Assembly: GCA_049487715.1 (NCBI GenBank)
Contig: CP150562.1
Location: forward strand, 310,001 to 374,000
DNA length: 64,000 bases
Reading direction: 5' to 3'
Source of the DNA: Pycnococcus provasolii
Taxonomy: Eukaryota > Chlorophyta > Pseudoscourfieldiophyceae > Pseudoscourfieldiales
A program made the translations under genes and the position numbers. The stretch's first letter is position 1. Every line of letters starts with the position of its first letter. Below the pieces are notes generated by a model. It had not been told where the DNA came from. It did no database searches and saw only the letters and a list, made by a program, of their open reading frames with translations. Shown one piece after another: positions 19,436-29,136 of this stretch.

Positions 19436-21683
19436 ATGGTGGCGTTTTCCGCGTTTTCCAGTTTTTTTAGTCCCTTTTATGTGTACTGCGTCCTCGTAGC
19501 AGTACTTGTAAGTTTCACCTCTGCTCTGGCGCAGTACTCGACAGCCGACTGCTCCTCACTGACGTCGTGCTCGCCAGACGCGTGCAAAGTCAACACGGAA
19601 GCTGACTGCTCATTCAACACGCGAACGCCAGAATGGGCAGCCGCGCTCGCCGCGATGACGTGCAAAACCTGCACGCAAAGCACAGCCAGCAAATGCAGAA
19701 ACCTTGCGAGCACGCTCAAGACCACGGGAGGCAAAATTCAAGCCGCGTACTGCAACGACGAGTACCTCGTCATCGCCGCTGACGGTTTGCCGTCCAACTA
19801 CGACGCGGCGGCATACCTCAAGGGCGTGCCTCTGCCTCCAGGTGGAGATTCGACGTGCCGTGTCAGAACAGCAGCGCAGCAAATGAACGTCTACAAAATC
19901 CCGCTCAACCCAACGAAACACGCAAACCCCACGAGCCAGGCAAGCCAGAACCCTCTGCCCGGAGTCTCCGGGATGCCCGCGGCGGGCGCCGTCGCTGTCG
20001 CCATCGACGGCATACCCATGTTTCCCAACTGTAAGTTCGCCTCTAACCACTCGTGGCGGATCAACAACTGACGCTAACAGCACAACACACGAAATTAAAA
20101 CAGACAACAACCGCGGCCAGTACTGCTGGACGAGCTGTGAGGTTGATAAATGCAACGCGCACTCAGGCAAGGGCGAGGACTACCACTACCATGGCGATCC
20201 ATATGGAAGTTCGTGCCTGTACTCAAGCGCAGACTACACGACAGACCACCCGCCGGTGATAGGCTTTGGCCTCGACGGATACACTGTATACGGACGCTAC
20301 AACGGTGCGAGCCAAGACAACCAGGCGACGCCGCTCGATGCCTGCGGTGGTCACACGCACGGCAGCTACGGGTATCATTACCACCCTCAAGTGGAGACAG
20401 GACTGAGCTCTACTTTGGACGGTACGAGCGGTGGACCGCACTCGTACACGGCATACAAGCTCGCGCCGATGACGTGCTGGGGCGGCGATATCAGCAAGAT
20501 CACCAACTTTTGGAATTCGCAAAATTCACAAGTCCAGTACGATAGCACGAAAGATGGCTCGCTAACTTCCCGCAATGACATCGAACAACTGCGGCCTTGC
20601 TGCGGGGTAAGTACTTCAAGCTCTAACCACCCGTGGCGTTGAAACAACAATCACTAACCAAAAATACCGACGTATCAAAACAGATGTCTAACTATTATGC
20701 CAACACCGGTATCGCGATGAATGGCGCAGACACTGCGACTTCAACGCCAACTCCGACGCCGACGCCGACGCCGACGCCGACAACATCTACGTATACGTGG
20801 ACGACGTCCAATCCGAACTCTTACATGTGTGGGGCAGGTGTGGACACTTCGAATATCGCTTGCGCTCAATCGGAGTATTCTGCAGCATCGGGAACCGGAA
20901 CCGCCACACTGAGCTGCCCATCGGGCACGATTTCTTGCTTCGTTTTTGCTTCGGCTGGAAAGGTGGGAGGCAGCTGTGGCGGCGATAATTTCTACGAAGA
21001 CTCTGGCAATTGGGGCGCCTACCTTCCGGCCTCTGTTGGCAGTTCCTGCATCGGCTCATCGAGCTGTACCTTGACTCAGACCGATGGGGCGTTTAATGGC
21101 GTTGCAACCTCGCCGGCAACGTCCACGTCGAGTGGGTTTGCCATGAGCAAGGCGAAATTTCTCGCAGCCTGCTCTAGTACTTCGAGTACGCCGACAACGC
21201 CGACAGCTGCCACTACGACAGCGGCGGCGGCGCCAACCTCAGGATTGTCGTGTACGACGGGTTGGAGTGCATCATTGAATTGCTGCACCGACGACAAGCT
21301 CACGAAATGCTGCCCTGCTAGCCTCAATAGCGATGGCAAATATCCCAAAGGCTGCGCTGAGACCGATGCTACTATCAAGAGCGACCCGTCAGCGACGGTG
21401 GCGACTCCCACGACGGCGGCGGCCCCCACGACAGCGGCCCCCACGACAGCAGCTCCCACGACCACGGCAGCTCCCACGACCACGGCGGCTCCCACGACCA
21501 CGGCAGCTCCCACGACCACGGCGGCTCCCACGACGACAGCAGCTCCCACGACCACGGCTGCTCCCACGACGGCGGCTGCTCCCACGACGGCGGCGGCTCC
21601 CACGACCACGGCGGCTCCCACGACGGCGGCGGCTCCCACGAACACGGCGGCTCCTACGGCCACGAACACGACGGAGGCGCCCA

Positions 21684-21725
<42 letters not shown>

Positions 21726-22336
21726 AGCTGACTCCGATCGACGCGTCGGTGGTGCTTGCGGGCATGACCAAGGACCAATTTGACGCGGATAAATTCGCCA
21801 TTGCGACGGCGCGCACGATGCAGGTCAACACGGAGGATATCACGGATGTGAAGGCAGAGGAGGTTGCCGCGTCGTCGAAGCGTCGTTCTCTTACGGCGAC
21901 TGACCTTAAGGTTACCTTCAAGGTGGCTGTGAAGGATACGATCGAGGCGAAGGACGTTAGCGACAAGTTGACCGAGGCTGCCAATGATGGCTCGTTTGAG
22001 GAGAACCTGAAGGCGACCGGCATTACCGGCTTCACGGGCATCCAGGCGCCCACGGTGGCTACTGAGCAAGCGCCGCCGGAGGCGGGAGAGGCAACACCAA
22101 CGCCAGCGCCTACGACGACCGAGGCGCTGGTGACGACGACGACCAAGGCGCCTACAACGACGACGACGACCGAGGCGCCTACAACGACGACGACGACGAC
22201 AAAGGTCACCACCTTAGCCTCGCCGCCAGCCACGACCAAGGCGACCACGGCTGCGGCGAAGGCGTCGGGTGCCCACCAGTCCGTTGGTGGACTGGTTGTT
22301 GTGGGCTTTGCTGCAGCCATCGCTTTTTCTGCTTAA
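19436..22336 (+). CDS. YHYH-domain mucin-like GPI-anchored surface protein (3 exons)
   Basis: Exons are 19436-20030, 20104-20606 and 20684-22336, giving 916 residues. Both introns are GT-AG, and the joins restore one frame through the YHYH domain. A signal peptide lies at about 15-33. The YHYH domain (about 200-330) includes EDYHYHGDPYG, HPPVIGFGLDGYTVYG and HGSYGYHYHPQ; its function is unknown, and the His clusters suggest metal binding. Exon 3 codes a TP-repeat linker, a Cys-rich module at about 405-515 that could be a SUEL-type lectin, a long TTAAPT mucin-like tract at about 611-699, an eight-Asp run, a 120-residue domain, a second Thr-rich tract, and a C-terminal hydrophobic tail fitting a GPI signal. 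Probably a heavily O-glycosylated cell-surface protein. Confidence 0.85.
20031..20103 (+). other. Intron 1 of the YHYH gene
   Basis: 73 nt, GTAAGT to CAG, with a CTAAC branch-like sequence at 20074-20078. An earlier CAG at 20078-20080 would put the YHYH domain out of frame. Shares a block with intron 2 (see findings). Confidence 0.85.
20607..20683 (+). other. Intron 2 of the YHYH gene
   Basis: 77 nt, GTAAGT to CAG, phase 0, with CTAAC near 20653. Removing it joins ...RPCCG to MSNYYANTG. It lacks an in-frame reading path between the exons. Confidence 0.85.
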
Positions 22337-22442
22337 GACGTTAACGTATCATTGATATTGGAATAATAATTGGACGACCTCTACGACGCTTACATTTGTT
22401 CATTTGTGATTAAGTTGTAAAGTTCAAAGTTCACGTTGTTAC

Positions 22443-22841
22443 CTATAAATATCTCACTTGCAGTTGGACACTTCCTTCATAATTCTCTTTCCCAGGTACG
22501 TTTGGCATCGCCTTGGCGAGCGTGACTCCGTTGAGCGTCGACCACTTCCTATCCTGTAGGAGCGCGGCTTGCTCGTCGGCCCCCTTCGTGGCCTCGTATG
22601 ACGCGGCCTCGACGACCGTCCTATCACTCCTGGGCTCTTTGAACCTCTCGGCTCGTTCCTTCTTCGAGTATTGCGTACCTTTTTTCTCGGCTCGGTACCT
22701 CTCGGTTTCGTATTTCTTTCGGTCTTGAAGCACCGTCTGAACGCAAGTCTTTGCCTTGCCTTCGTGGTCTACGCTAGCTCGTGGCTTCAGAGTCGCTGCA
22801 GCAAACCTATACAGCTCAGCCCGGGGAGAGGTAGTCGCCAT
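22443..22841 (-). CDS. Small basic hypothetical protein
   Basis: A 132-residue charged protein from the ATG at 22841. The frame is open to 23042 but that part is Arg-rich and looks non-coding. The middle (YETERYRAEKKGTQYSKKER) is strongly charged and helical, and the end (VPGKENYEGSVQLQVRYL) could be beta. No known domain, no signal peptide. It converges on the YHYH gene with 106 bp between stops, a spacing that supports a real gene here. Confidence 0.5.
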   Translation of the reverse strand: MATTSPRAELYRFAAATLKPRASVDHEGKAKTCVQTVLQDRKKYETERYRAEKKGTQYSKKERAERFKEPRSDRTVVEAASYEATKGADEQAALLQDRKWSTLNGVTLAKAMPNVPGKENYEGSVQLQVRYL

Positions 22842-23274
22842 ATCTATCTTCAACAAGCTTTGAGAGTTGAGCCTGCAATCGTGCATCACCGCCAGCCCGA
22901 CGACTCGACGAGGACGCAAGCGTCGCCCCGGCACGCCGCGTCGAGCCATCGCACCAACGCAGGCATCAACGTGACCCGGCTCAACCGCGCAAAGCACGAA
23001 CATTGTCACACGCGCTCTTGAGGCTCTTCTCCGCCTCCTCACAAGTCACAAGTGAACCGACCGGACCGGGATCCCCAAACCTCCTCCAGAAATCATGGAC
23101 CAAAGTCTTGAAAGGTACATCTGTGACGGATCCCCTGATCCCTCTCCATTTCCCCTTCCCACCAGTTCCAACTCTTCCCCCCCTCATCCTCTTTTGCGAT
23201 TCCCATCCCCATCCACATCCACATCCACATCAGGTTGACCACAGATCACTTGATCAGCGTGCTGTCCTGTCCTT

Positions 23275-24090
23275 ATGGTGGCTGGTGTTTTGCCGCTCGT
23301 CGCGTCGCGTCATGTCCAGATCATAGACTCACGTGTACATATAAACGCTCCTCGACTCAGGCTCGTGGCTGCGCGGCGGCTGGCACACGGACGACGGGCA
23401 CGCGCACACCAGGTCGTGTCGGCGTCGTCTGCAGTTTCTAGTGAGACAAATGCGCAGGCGGCCGCTGTGCTTGCGGCGAAGAAAGCCATCGACACCGACG
23501 CGCCCGCCATCGTGCTCAAATCAGCGGCGACGGGACAAGCCGTGACGCTCCCCGCGTGGAGCGACGGCGACGTGCGCGTCATCGCGCTGCTCAGGCACTT
23601 CGGGTGAGTGTTCTGCTGGTCTGCCGCGAAGGATTGGAGCGACAGACTCGGAGACTTGCCAGAAGGGTCGGATATCTTGCTCGTGGGCATCGGAACACCA
23701 GAGTCCGCGCGCGAGTTTGCGGAGCGTACGGGTTTTCCAGTTGAGAAACTGTACGTGGACGAGTCGAGAGCCTTGTACAAGGCACTGGAGCTGCACGGTG
23801 ACCTAGACGGATCCGAAGGCTTATTCTTCGACCCGAAAGTGGTGGAAGGCGTTCGACGACTCTTCTTCAACAGCGTCACTGGTGAGAGGATAAAAGGAAA
23901 CGAGGATTCCATCAAGAGTTCCATCAAAAACTACAAGCCACTCATGCCGAAGGAGAGCCGCGATACCGTTCAGCAAGGTGGAACGTTCGTGTTCAAGGGA
24001 ACGGATGTTGTGTACGCTCGTAAAGATGAAGCGACGGCGGACCACGCGCCGATCGACGACGTGATCGCGGCCGCCGTTGGCGCTGTATAG
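23275..24090 (+). CDS. Selenoprotein U-like (PRXL2/FAM213 peroxiredoxin-like) with in-frame TGA
   Basis: Two ORFs in the same frame are split only by TGA at 23605-23607. Read as selenocysteine, they give a 271-residue thioredoxin-fold protein whose active site reads RHFG-Sec-VFCW, with Sec111 and Cys114. In the PRXL2/FAM213 family this place is C-x2-C, and SelU members have Sec-x2-Cys. Conserved family parts continue after the TGA (KDW, GIGTPESAREFAERTGFPVEKLYVD, RALYKAL, GGTFVF). The family is thought to be redox-active. Residues 1-60 are Arg/Ala-rich and could be an organelle presequence. A candidate SECIS lies 41 bases past the stop. An intron at GTGAGT was considered but would remove the conserved VFCW. 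Confidence 0.82.
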
Positions 24091-24131
24091 GGCGAATCTG
24101 TGACGCACGCGCACGCTCCCACGCGTTTCTT

Positions 24132-24222
24132 ATGCTGTGACGGCGCCGATCCCCGAAACGATCCCGAAATGCAATCAATCGTGCATTCGGCGGGGCGGCA
24201 TATGCCCGAGCCACTCAGTATG
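24132..24222 (+). promoter_or_regulatory. Candidate SECIS element in the 3' UTR
   Basis: The pieces of a eukaryotic SECIS can be laid out by eye. The 5' core is TGA at 24138-24140 (in GTGAC). A helix pairs GCCG and CCCC (24144-24154) with GGGG and CGGC (24192-24199). An unpaired GAAAC follows at 24155-24159. A mini-stem at 24164-24173 pairs with 24182-24190, as in form II SECIS. The 3' core GA is at 24208-24209 in CCGAG. The distance from the TGA core to AAA is 15 nt, a little long but workable. A 4-nt bulge (ATAT) on the 3' side is a weakness. No folding program was run. Confidence 0.5.
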
Positions 24223-25085
24223 CGTATGAGTACGAAAACAACTCGCCTCATTACAATACAGTGAAAATGAGATAAGAAGGTGGAGGGAACACTCAATGAC
24301 TCAAGTCAAATCATATGAACACGAAGAGTAAGCGCAGTAATTGACGGTCAAAATCCTCCCTACTCCATCCATGGACCATGGCAGCTGTTTGATGTAAGTA
24401 AATGAATGAAACACGAATCTATCCTGATGAAATCATGCATACCAACAAAAGAGAGAGAGTCAACACTCAACTAGTATTGTTTGTGTGTTTCCCAAACCAT
24501 CCATCTAGGATCGACATATATATTCTCAATTTTTCATTTACCTATAATTGAAAACATGTGCCCAAGAACATGGCCAGCAGTACTTAAGCAGGGACGGAAT
24601 GTCACATATCATACATAAAAATAGACCCTGGCAGCCTGGGAAAGTCAAGTGCTCACGGATGGTCCGAAGTACTACCGGGTAACAATATAGGGTGGTACAG
24701 TCAGACATACATGAGACAGGAAAAGAAAGGAAGGAGCATCCAAGCAAGTGAAGGGAAAGATGAGTGAGCGTTAGCGTTAGGGTTTCTCGTTCAAGTTAGG
24801 GTTAGGGTTAGGGTTAGGGTTAGGGTTAACGTTAGGGTTCGGTGTTAGGGTTCGTCCTGCTGGCCGCTCCCCTGGCCTTGGGCGAGTTCTACTAAATAAA
24901 GGTCCCATGAACTTCATCTTTCTTCTGCGCGCTCATTTTGTTCTTTAGGTGTGCGCGCAGCGTTGTGGTGGAAACAACACGTCACTGCCTGCTGTTATTG
25001 TTTGTTTTTGCTTTTGTGCGTGCGTGCGTGCGTGCGTGCGTGTGCGTGCTACCTCTCTCTTGGTCTTGATCTTGGTCTTGATTTT
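24223..25085. other. Intergenic, AT-richer, no gene seen
   Basis: AT-rich to about 24770, then the TTAGGG block, then a (GTGC)n-like run at 25018-25050 just before the MIC19-like gene. No ORF with a domain. Confidence 0.5.
24795..24853. repeat. Interstitial telomere repeat (TTAGGG)n
   Basis: Five perfect TTAGGG units followed by degenerate ones, 233 bp before the MIC19-like start codon. Confidence 0.92.
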
Positions 25086-25712
25086 ATGGGCGCGTCGTCG
25101 TCATCCATGGCGCCATCCACGCCATCCATGGGTGTTGGTGGTGGGTTAGGAGGTGTTGGTGGAGGGTTAAAGGGGGGAGGAGGGCACAAACAAACGCCTC
25201 CTTCATCTTCTTCCTCGTCACCTTCACCTTCTGAGAAGTCTGCGAAGGAAAAGCCGTTCTTCGGTTTCAGAATCACGCGTGACTTGCTCGATAAACTCGA
25301 CAACGGGTGGGAGACCATGCCTGTGAGTAAGACGACCATGACAACACAGGAACAAACGCAGGCACACAAAGCACAACAAACACAAGTTGTGCAGGCGCAG
25401 GCACAGGCACAGGCGCAGGCACACGCATCATCGGCTCGTGCGTCTCAGCAGCACAAGGAGACTGCGAGGTACCTCAAACAGGAGTCGGACGAGCACGCGA
25501 GAGTGGAGGCGCGGACGCGCGAGCTGCTGGCACGTGAGTACACAGCACCAAAGAAGCAGGTACCTTGTGTCAGTGAACGTCGCGCGTGTGTGGACTGCTA
25601 TCGCTTGCACGCCGAGAAAGCCGCTGAACGGTGCCGAGGAGCGGTCGACGCTTACTCAAAGTGCGCCTACAGTGAGCTGAAAGATGTTTGGACGCAAGAG
25701 ATGAAAGCATAG
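25086..25712 (+). CDS. MIC19/CHCHD3-like mitochondrial CHCH protein
   Basis: The 208-residue protein starts MGASSS, a good N-myristoylation signal, as in human CHCHD3. The start at 25086 was chosen for this although the frame is open upstream. A Gly/Ser-rich region is followed by KEKPFFGFRITRDLLDKL, a Gln/Ala-rich coiled coil, and a C-terminal CHCH domain with twin C-x9-C pairs (CVSERRACVDC and CRGAVDAYSKC). MIC19 links MIC60 within the MICOS complex at cristae junctions and is imported through the MIA40 disulfide relay. The poly-Gln/Ala repeat (QAQAQAQAQA) is unusual. It could instead be another myristoylated CHCH protein, but length and order fit MIC19. Confidence 0.8.
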   Translation: MGASSSSMAPSTPSMGVGGGLGGVGGGLKGGGGHKQTPPSSSSSSPSPSEKSAKEKPFFGFRITRDLLDKLDNGWETMPVSKTTMTTQEQTQAHKAQQTQVVQAQAQAQAQAHASSARASQQHKETARYLKQESDEHARVEARTRELLAREYTAPKKQVPCVSERRACVDCYRLHAEKAAERCRGAVDAYSKCAYSELKDVWTQEMKA

Positions 25713-25799
25713 CTAATTTGTAACTGAGATCCCTCATTCGGTAATGGAGTAAGTGTAATTTACTTGTCTAGCGGTCGTCCGTCCACAAGACACATATTT

Positions 25800-27179
25800 C
25801 TACAATAGTACTTCGTAGCCGTCGTCAGCAAGTTGGCGACGCAGCGTGGTAAGGTCGAAGCCCCACTTGTCGTTCACGAGCAGCTTCGCCGTGCCCTCCG
25901 TCCACTTAGCTGTCGCCGACACAACTCCTGGTGCGGCCGCTAAAACCGACTGCACGTGCGTCTGACACGCCTCACAGCCCATGCCATCGACGCGCAAGTC
26001 AACCGTAACGGCGCCGATCGCGTCCGGCGCGACAGACGTTCCAGTGAAGCGCAGCAAAAGCTCGGGCAGGAAGGTGAGCAAGGCTGTCAAGAATACCGTT
26101 GCCACGGTAAACGCCAATGCCCGGCGACCCATTCGCCTTGCACGTATATAAACGAACGACGTGACGTAAACAAGTGTGACGACCCGCCAAAATGGGCGCG
26201 AAGGACCGAGGTACTTGTTGAAGCCAGCGCAGCCAATGCCGAGCGAAATGCCCGCGGCGGACATGGCGTTGATCCCGAGCTGTACAATGCAGCACGACGA
26301 GCCGAGCAATCCGCCAAGCAAAGCGCCTGGCGCGTTGAAAGCGCTCGGCGATTGCGGTGCCTTCGTCTCTGCGGTCGTCACGCCCTTCGCTTTACCGTCG
26401 ACGTCGAATTCGACGTCTGCGCTATAACCGGCACTTTGCAAGGCGCGACTCATGGCATTGATTGTCGCGTCCTTGTCGGCGTCGCGCACAAGTGTTACCG
26501 TCGCAACACCGGTGTCCACGTCGACAAGGAAGGACGATACGCCGACAACAGCCTCGGCTGCCGAGGAGGCGGCGGCAGCACACGCCGTGCACCCAATACC
26601 GCCCACGCGCACCTTGACGACTGATGCGGTGTTCAAGTCGACGGATCTGCGACGGCTTGTTGTGCGCCACTCGACAATCTCTGGAAGTAACGTCACGGCG
26701 GCTGTAAAAGCTGTGTTGGCGACAACAGACGGGAGCTGCCAAGGCGCTCGCGTCAGCATGACGTACCAGCTCGCGAAAACCGCGACAGTTGCGACCGCAA
26801 GGCTCATTGGCCTGACTGGCCCGAGCACGGTGTTCAGGCCTGCACATCCCAGTGACAGACAAGCGAGTAGGATTTGAAGCGCGCAGCACGCAGACGCCAG
26901 CATACTAATGACAGTCCAAAGTGCGAGTGCGCGTGCACCGTCGAGCATTTTGAGTTGAACGTGGGCGAGTGCGTCTTCGAGCATGTTTCTCGTCTCGTCG
27001 TGCGCGTGTGCTGCGGCGAGCGCGGCTGAGAGCGTCGCGAGGCAGGCGAGGTACTTCAAAAAGAACTCCGAGCGAGAGAGGACGTATGCTTTGTGGGAAG
27101 TCACGAAGCGCGAGTCACGAGGAAGATGAGCAGACTTATGCATGACCATGACGGCGTTTGCATATGCGTGCGTGGCCAT
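25800..27179 (-). CDS. Duplicated MerT-like/HMA metal transporter-chaperone
   Basis: The 459-residue protein holds two copies of the same module: a hydrophobic MerT-like part with vicinal Cys, an LGPxRP turn and a helix ending in LLPE or FLPE, followed by a heavy-metal-associated domain. Copy 1 has Cys98-Cys99 and the HMA motif GIGCTAC (Cys197, Cys200). Copy 2 has Cys296-Cys297 and GMGCEAC (Cys402, Cys405). Bacterial MerT passes Hg(II) across the membrane through vicinal Cys pairs, and MerP-type HMA domains bind the metal with CxxC. The likely substrate is Hg(II), Cu(I) or another soft metal. A leading hydrophobic segment (about 40-60) may be a signal anchor. The longer frame to 27194 begins with GTG and was not used. 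Confidence 0.82.
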   Translation of the reverse strand: MATHAYANAVMVMHKSAHLPRDSRFVTSHKAYVLSRSEFFLKYLACLATLSAALAAAHAHDETRNMLEDALAHVQLKMLDGARALALWTVISMLASACCALQILLACLSLGCAGLNTVLGPVRPMSLAVATVAVFASWYVMLTRAPWQLPSVVANTAFTAAVTLLPEIVEWRTTSRRRSVDLNTASVVKVRVGGIGCTACAAAASSAAEAVVGVSSFLVDVDTGVATVTLVRDADKDATINAMSRALQSAGYSADVEFDVDGKAKGVTTAETKAPQSPSAFNAPGALLGGLLGSSCCIVQLGINAMSAAGISLGIGCAGFNKYLGPSRPFWRVVTLVYVTSFVYIRARRMGRRALAFTVATVFLTALLTFLPELLLRFTGTSVAPDAIGAVTVDLRVDGMGCEACQTHVQSVLAAAPGVVSATAKWTEGTAKLLVNDKWGFDLTTLRRQLADDGYEVLL

Positions 27180-27946
27180 ATATATCCTAAACACGGCAAA
27201 TCACCAAACAAAATGTCACGGGTCCCAGGGAGGTATATTCAAGCCAGTCTTGATGACCACCTAGGTTGTGATGATGAACGACATACACATGTATATATTA
27301 TTGGTGGTGTGTTCTTCCCTCGTCTCAGAGATATTTATTTACAGTATTTCTTTGGGGAAACTTGAAAGCAAAGGCCAAAGGCCAAAGCAAAGCAAACCAT
27401 TTCCATTTGATTGATTTGTGTGGCTGAGATTTCACATGATAAAAACTAAAAAACAGCTACATACATTTAAGAAACTATATATTTTAGGTTGGTATACCAC
27501 CTTGCACACGGTCATGCGATAGGTCGATGCATGCGCTCCTCCCACCTGCTCCTCCCCATCAACATCGCCATCAACATCGCCATCCCGTGATTCCAGTATG
27601 CTTAACTTTACACACGCTTTCGTTTTACTGGAGTACTATGTCTTCCTGCCTATACCACCCCATGCAAGTTGCCAAGTTGCAAGCCTTGGTGGAAGTTGGT
27701 GGGGACGTCTGTGTCTGTGTCTGGCTGTTTCTTGCCGTTGCCCGTTGAGTGGAGTGGTCAGTGGTTAAGGGAGAGGTGGAGGGAGTGGTGGAGACTGGTG
27801 GTGGAGACCTGTGGTGAAGGGAGTTGGTCCGTTCCTACGATAGTTAGTGACGTGTCACGCTTTCGTTGGCCTCTTCTCATTTGTTTCCATTTGCTTCCAT
27901 CCTCTATCATTTCTCAACCTCGCTGTTTTTTTTTGTTGTTTTTGTC
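27180..27946. other. Intergenic, no gene seen
   Basis: AT-richer sequence with local repeats such as ATCAACATCGCCATCAACATCGCC (27559-27582 region). No convincing ORF. Confidence 0.5.
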
Positions 27947-28897
27947 ATGATGATGATGATCACGAACACGTCAGGCTCACGTTTCAGCATCACGACAAGG
28001 ATCCTAGCGGCAACAACGGCCTTTTTCTTTTTGGCGCTTTTCGGCCTGTCCGCCGGTGGTCAGGCGGTTCACGCGGCGTCGGACTCCTCCAAGCAGAACG
28101 GTCTCGTGCGCAACGTGCACGCCTCCTACGCGAACATCTTCACCACCGGAAACCGAAACGCCGCATCGCACAAGTGGGTTAGCCACGTTCTCGCGCAAGG
28201 CGCGCACAAGGACGACACGAGCGAGATGATGACCGCGTTCTGCGCAGTCTCAGGGTCGCCCGTCAGGCCATCCGACTACAGCAGATATCTACTCCGCTTG
28301 CCCGTGGCTGGTGACGAGAATCTGAGCAAGATCGCCGGCTTCATGTACTACTGCTGCTGGCCGTGTGTGTGCGACACGGAGGACTTTCTTAGCGTTGACA
28401 CGCTCACGGTGGATGGGCAAGAGCCGACGTACTTCGCTGCCATGGCCGACCCGTGCGCGGACCCGTCTAAGCTCCACGAGCCGTTCAGGCAGCCTTTTGG
28501 CGGTCGCACTACCACGCTGGCACGAGATGCGCCGGAAGTGAGCTGCGACGACGACGGCAAGCTTGTGGGTGCCACGTACACCGACCATGGCCTGATTGCA
28601 ATTGGCGGCTTCTGGCCTGTGGCAGACGACGAGCTTGTTGACGAGCACAGGGTATCGGCGCCTCAGCCAGGTCGGGTGTCTTCGACGCGCAGCGGCGTTT
28701 CGTTTCAAGATGAGCGCGAATACGACGACATGTGCTACGAGCGCGAGCTGAACGGCCACGATAGCGGCATGGGCGAAATCTTCCGTCGCGTCGCCGCCAT
28801 TGGATTTCCCAGTGGGTCGCGGCAGCGTTGTCGGACATCTTCGAGTGCCACGAACCATGATGGCAGCGGCGACAAGTGCGTACCCATCGTTGGCTAG
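27947..28897 (+). CDS. Secreted Cys-rich protein with YCCWPCVCD motif, unknown
   Basis: The 316-residue protein begins with an ATG cluster at 27947-27958 and a signal peptide (ILAATTAFFFLALFGLSAGGQAVHA). The mature part shows a compact motif, GFMYYCCWPCVCDTEDF, followed by VDTLTVDG and later CADPSKL and EVSCDDDGKLVG. I take this as a conserved extracellular or lumenal domain, but I cannot name it. The C terminus is Ser-rich, ends in CVPIVG, and has scattered Cys. It has no membrane segment after the signal. The gene stands 240 bp before the sterol-glucosyltransferase-like gene on the same strand. Confidence 0.7.
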   Translation: MMMMITNTSGSRFSITTRILAATTAFFFLALFGLSAGGQAVHAASDSSKQNGLVRNVHASYANIFTTGNRNAASHKWVSHVLAQGAHKDDTSEMMTAFCAVSGSPVRPSDYSRYLLRLPVAGDENLSKIAGFMYYCCWPCVCDTEDFLSVDTLTVDGQEPTYFAAMADPCADPSKLHEPFRQPFGGRTTTLARDAPEVSCDDDGKLVGATYTDHGLIAIGGFWPVADDELVDEHRVSAPQPGRVSSTRSGVSFQDEREYDDMCYERELNGHDSGMGEIFRRVAAIGFPSGSRQRCRTSSSATNHDGSGDKCVPIVG

Positions 28898-29029
28898 GTT
28901 GTCGAATCTCGACTAAAATCGCACATTCGGTAAAAATGGAGTGTACTTTATCTCTACTTTGTCCGAAAAGCGTCCATGCACACCATTCACATTGGGGCAG
29001 GGCAGATCCTCCCAACCCCCAATTCTGAT

Positions 29030-29059
29030 AACCCTAGCCCTAGCCCTAACCCTAACCCA
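29030..29059. repeat. Interstitial telomere repeat (CCCTAA)n, imperfect
   Basis: Four to five CCCTAR units, 78 bp before the start codon of the glycosyltransferase gene. Confidence 0.85.
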
Positions 29060-29136
29060 GTTCTGACGTTCTGCTCCGCCGTTACTTTTTACGTTTTTTC
29101 GTTTTTTTCGCTGAGGCTGAGTGAGTGAGGCTGGTC

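Noticed and set aside
21076-22320. 414-codon minus-strand ORF
   Set aside because: Val/Ala/Gly-rich antisense shadow of the Thr/Pro/Ala repeats of the surface-protein gene.
23602-23634. Reading the TGA region of the SelU-like gene as an intron beginning GTGAGT
   Set aside because: It would be under 30 nt and would remove the conserved VFCW half of the redox site.
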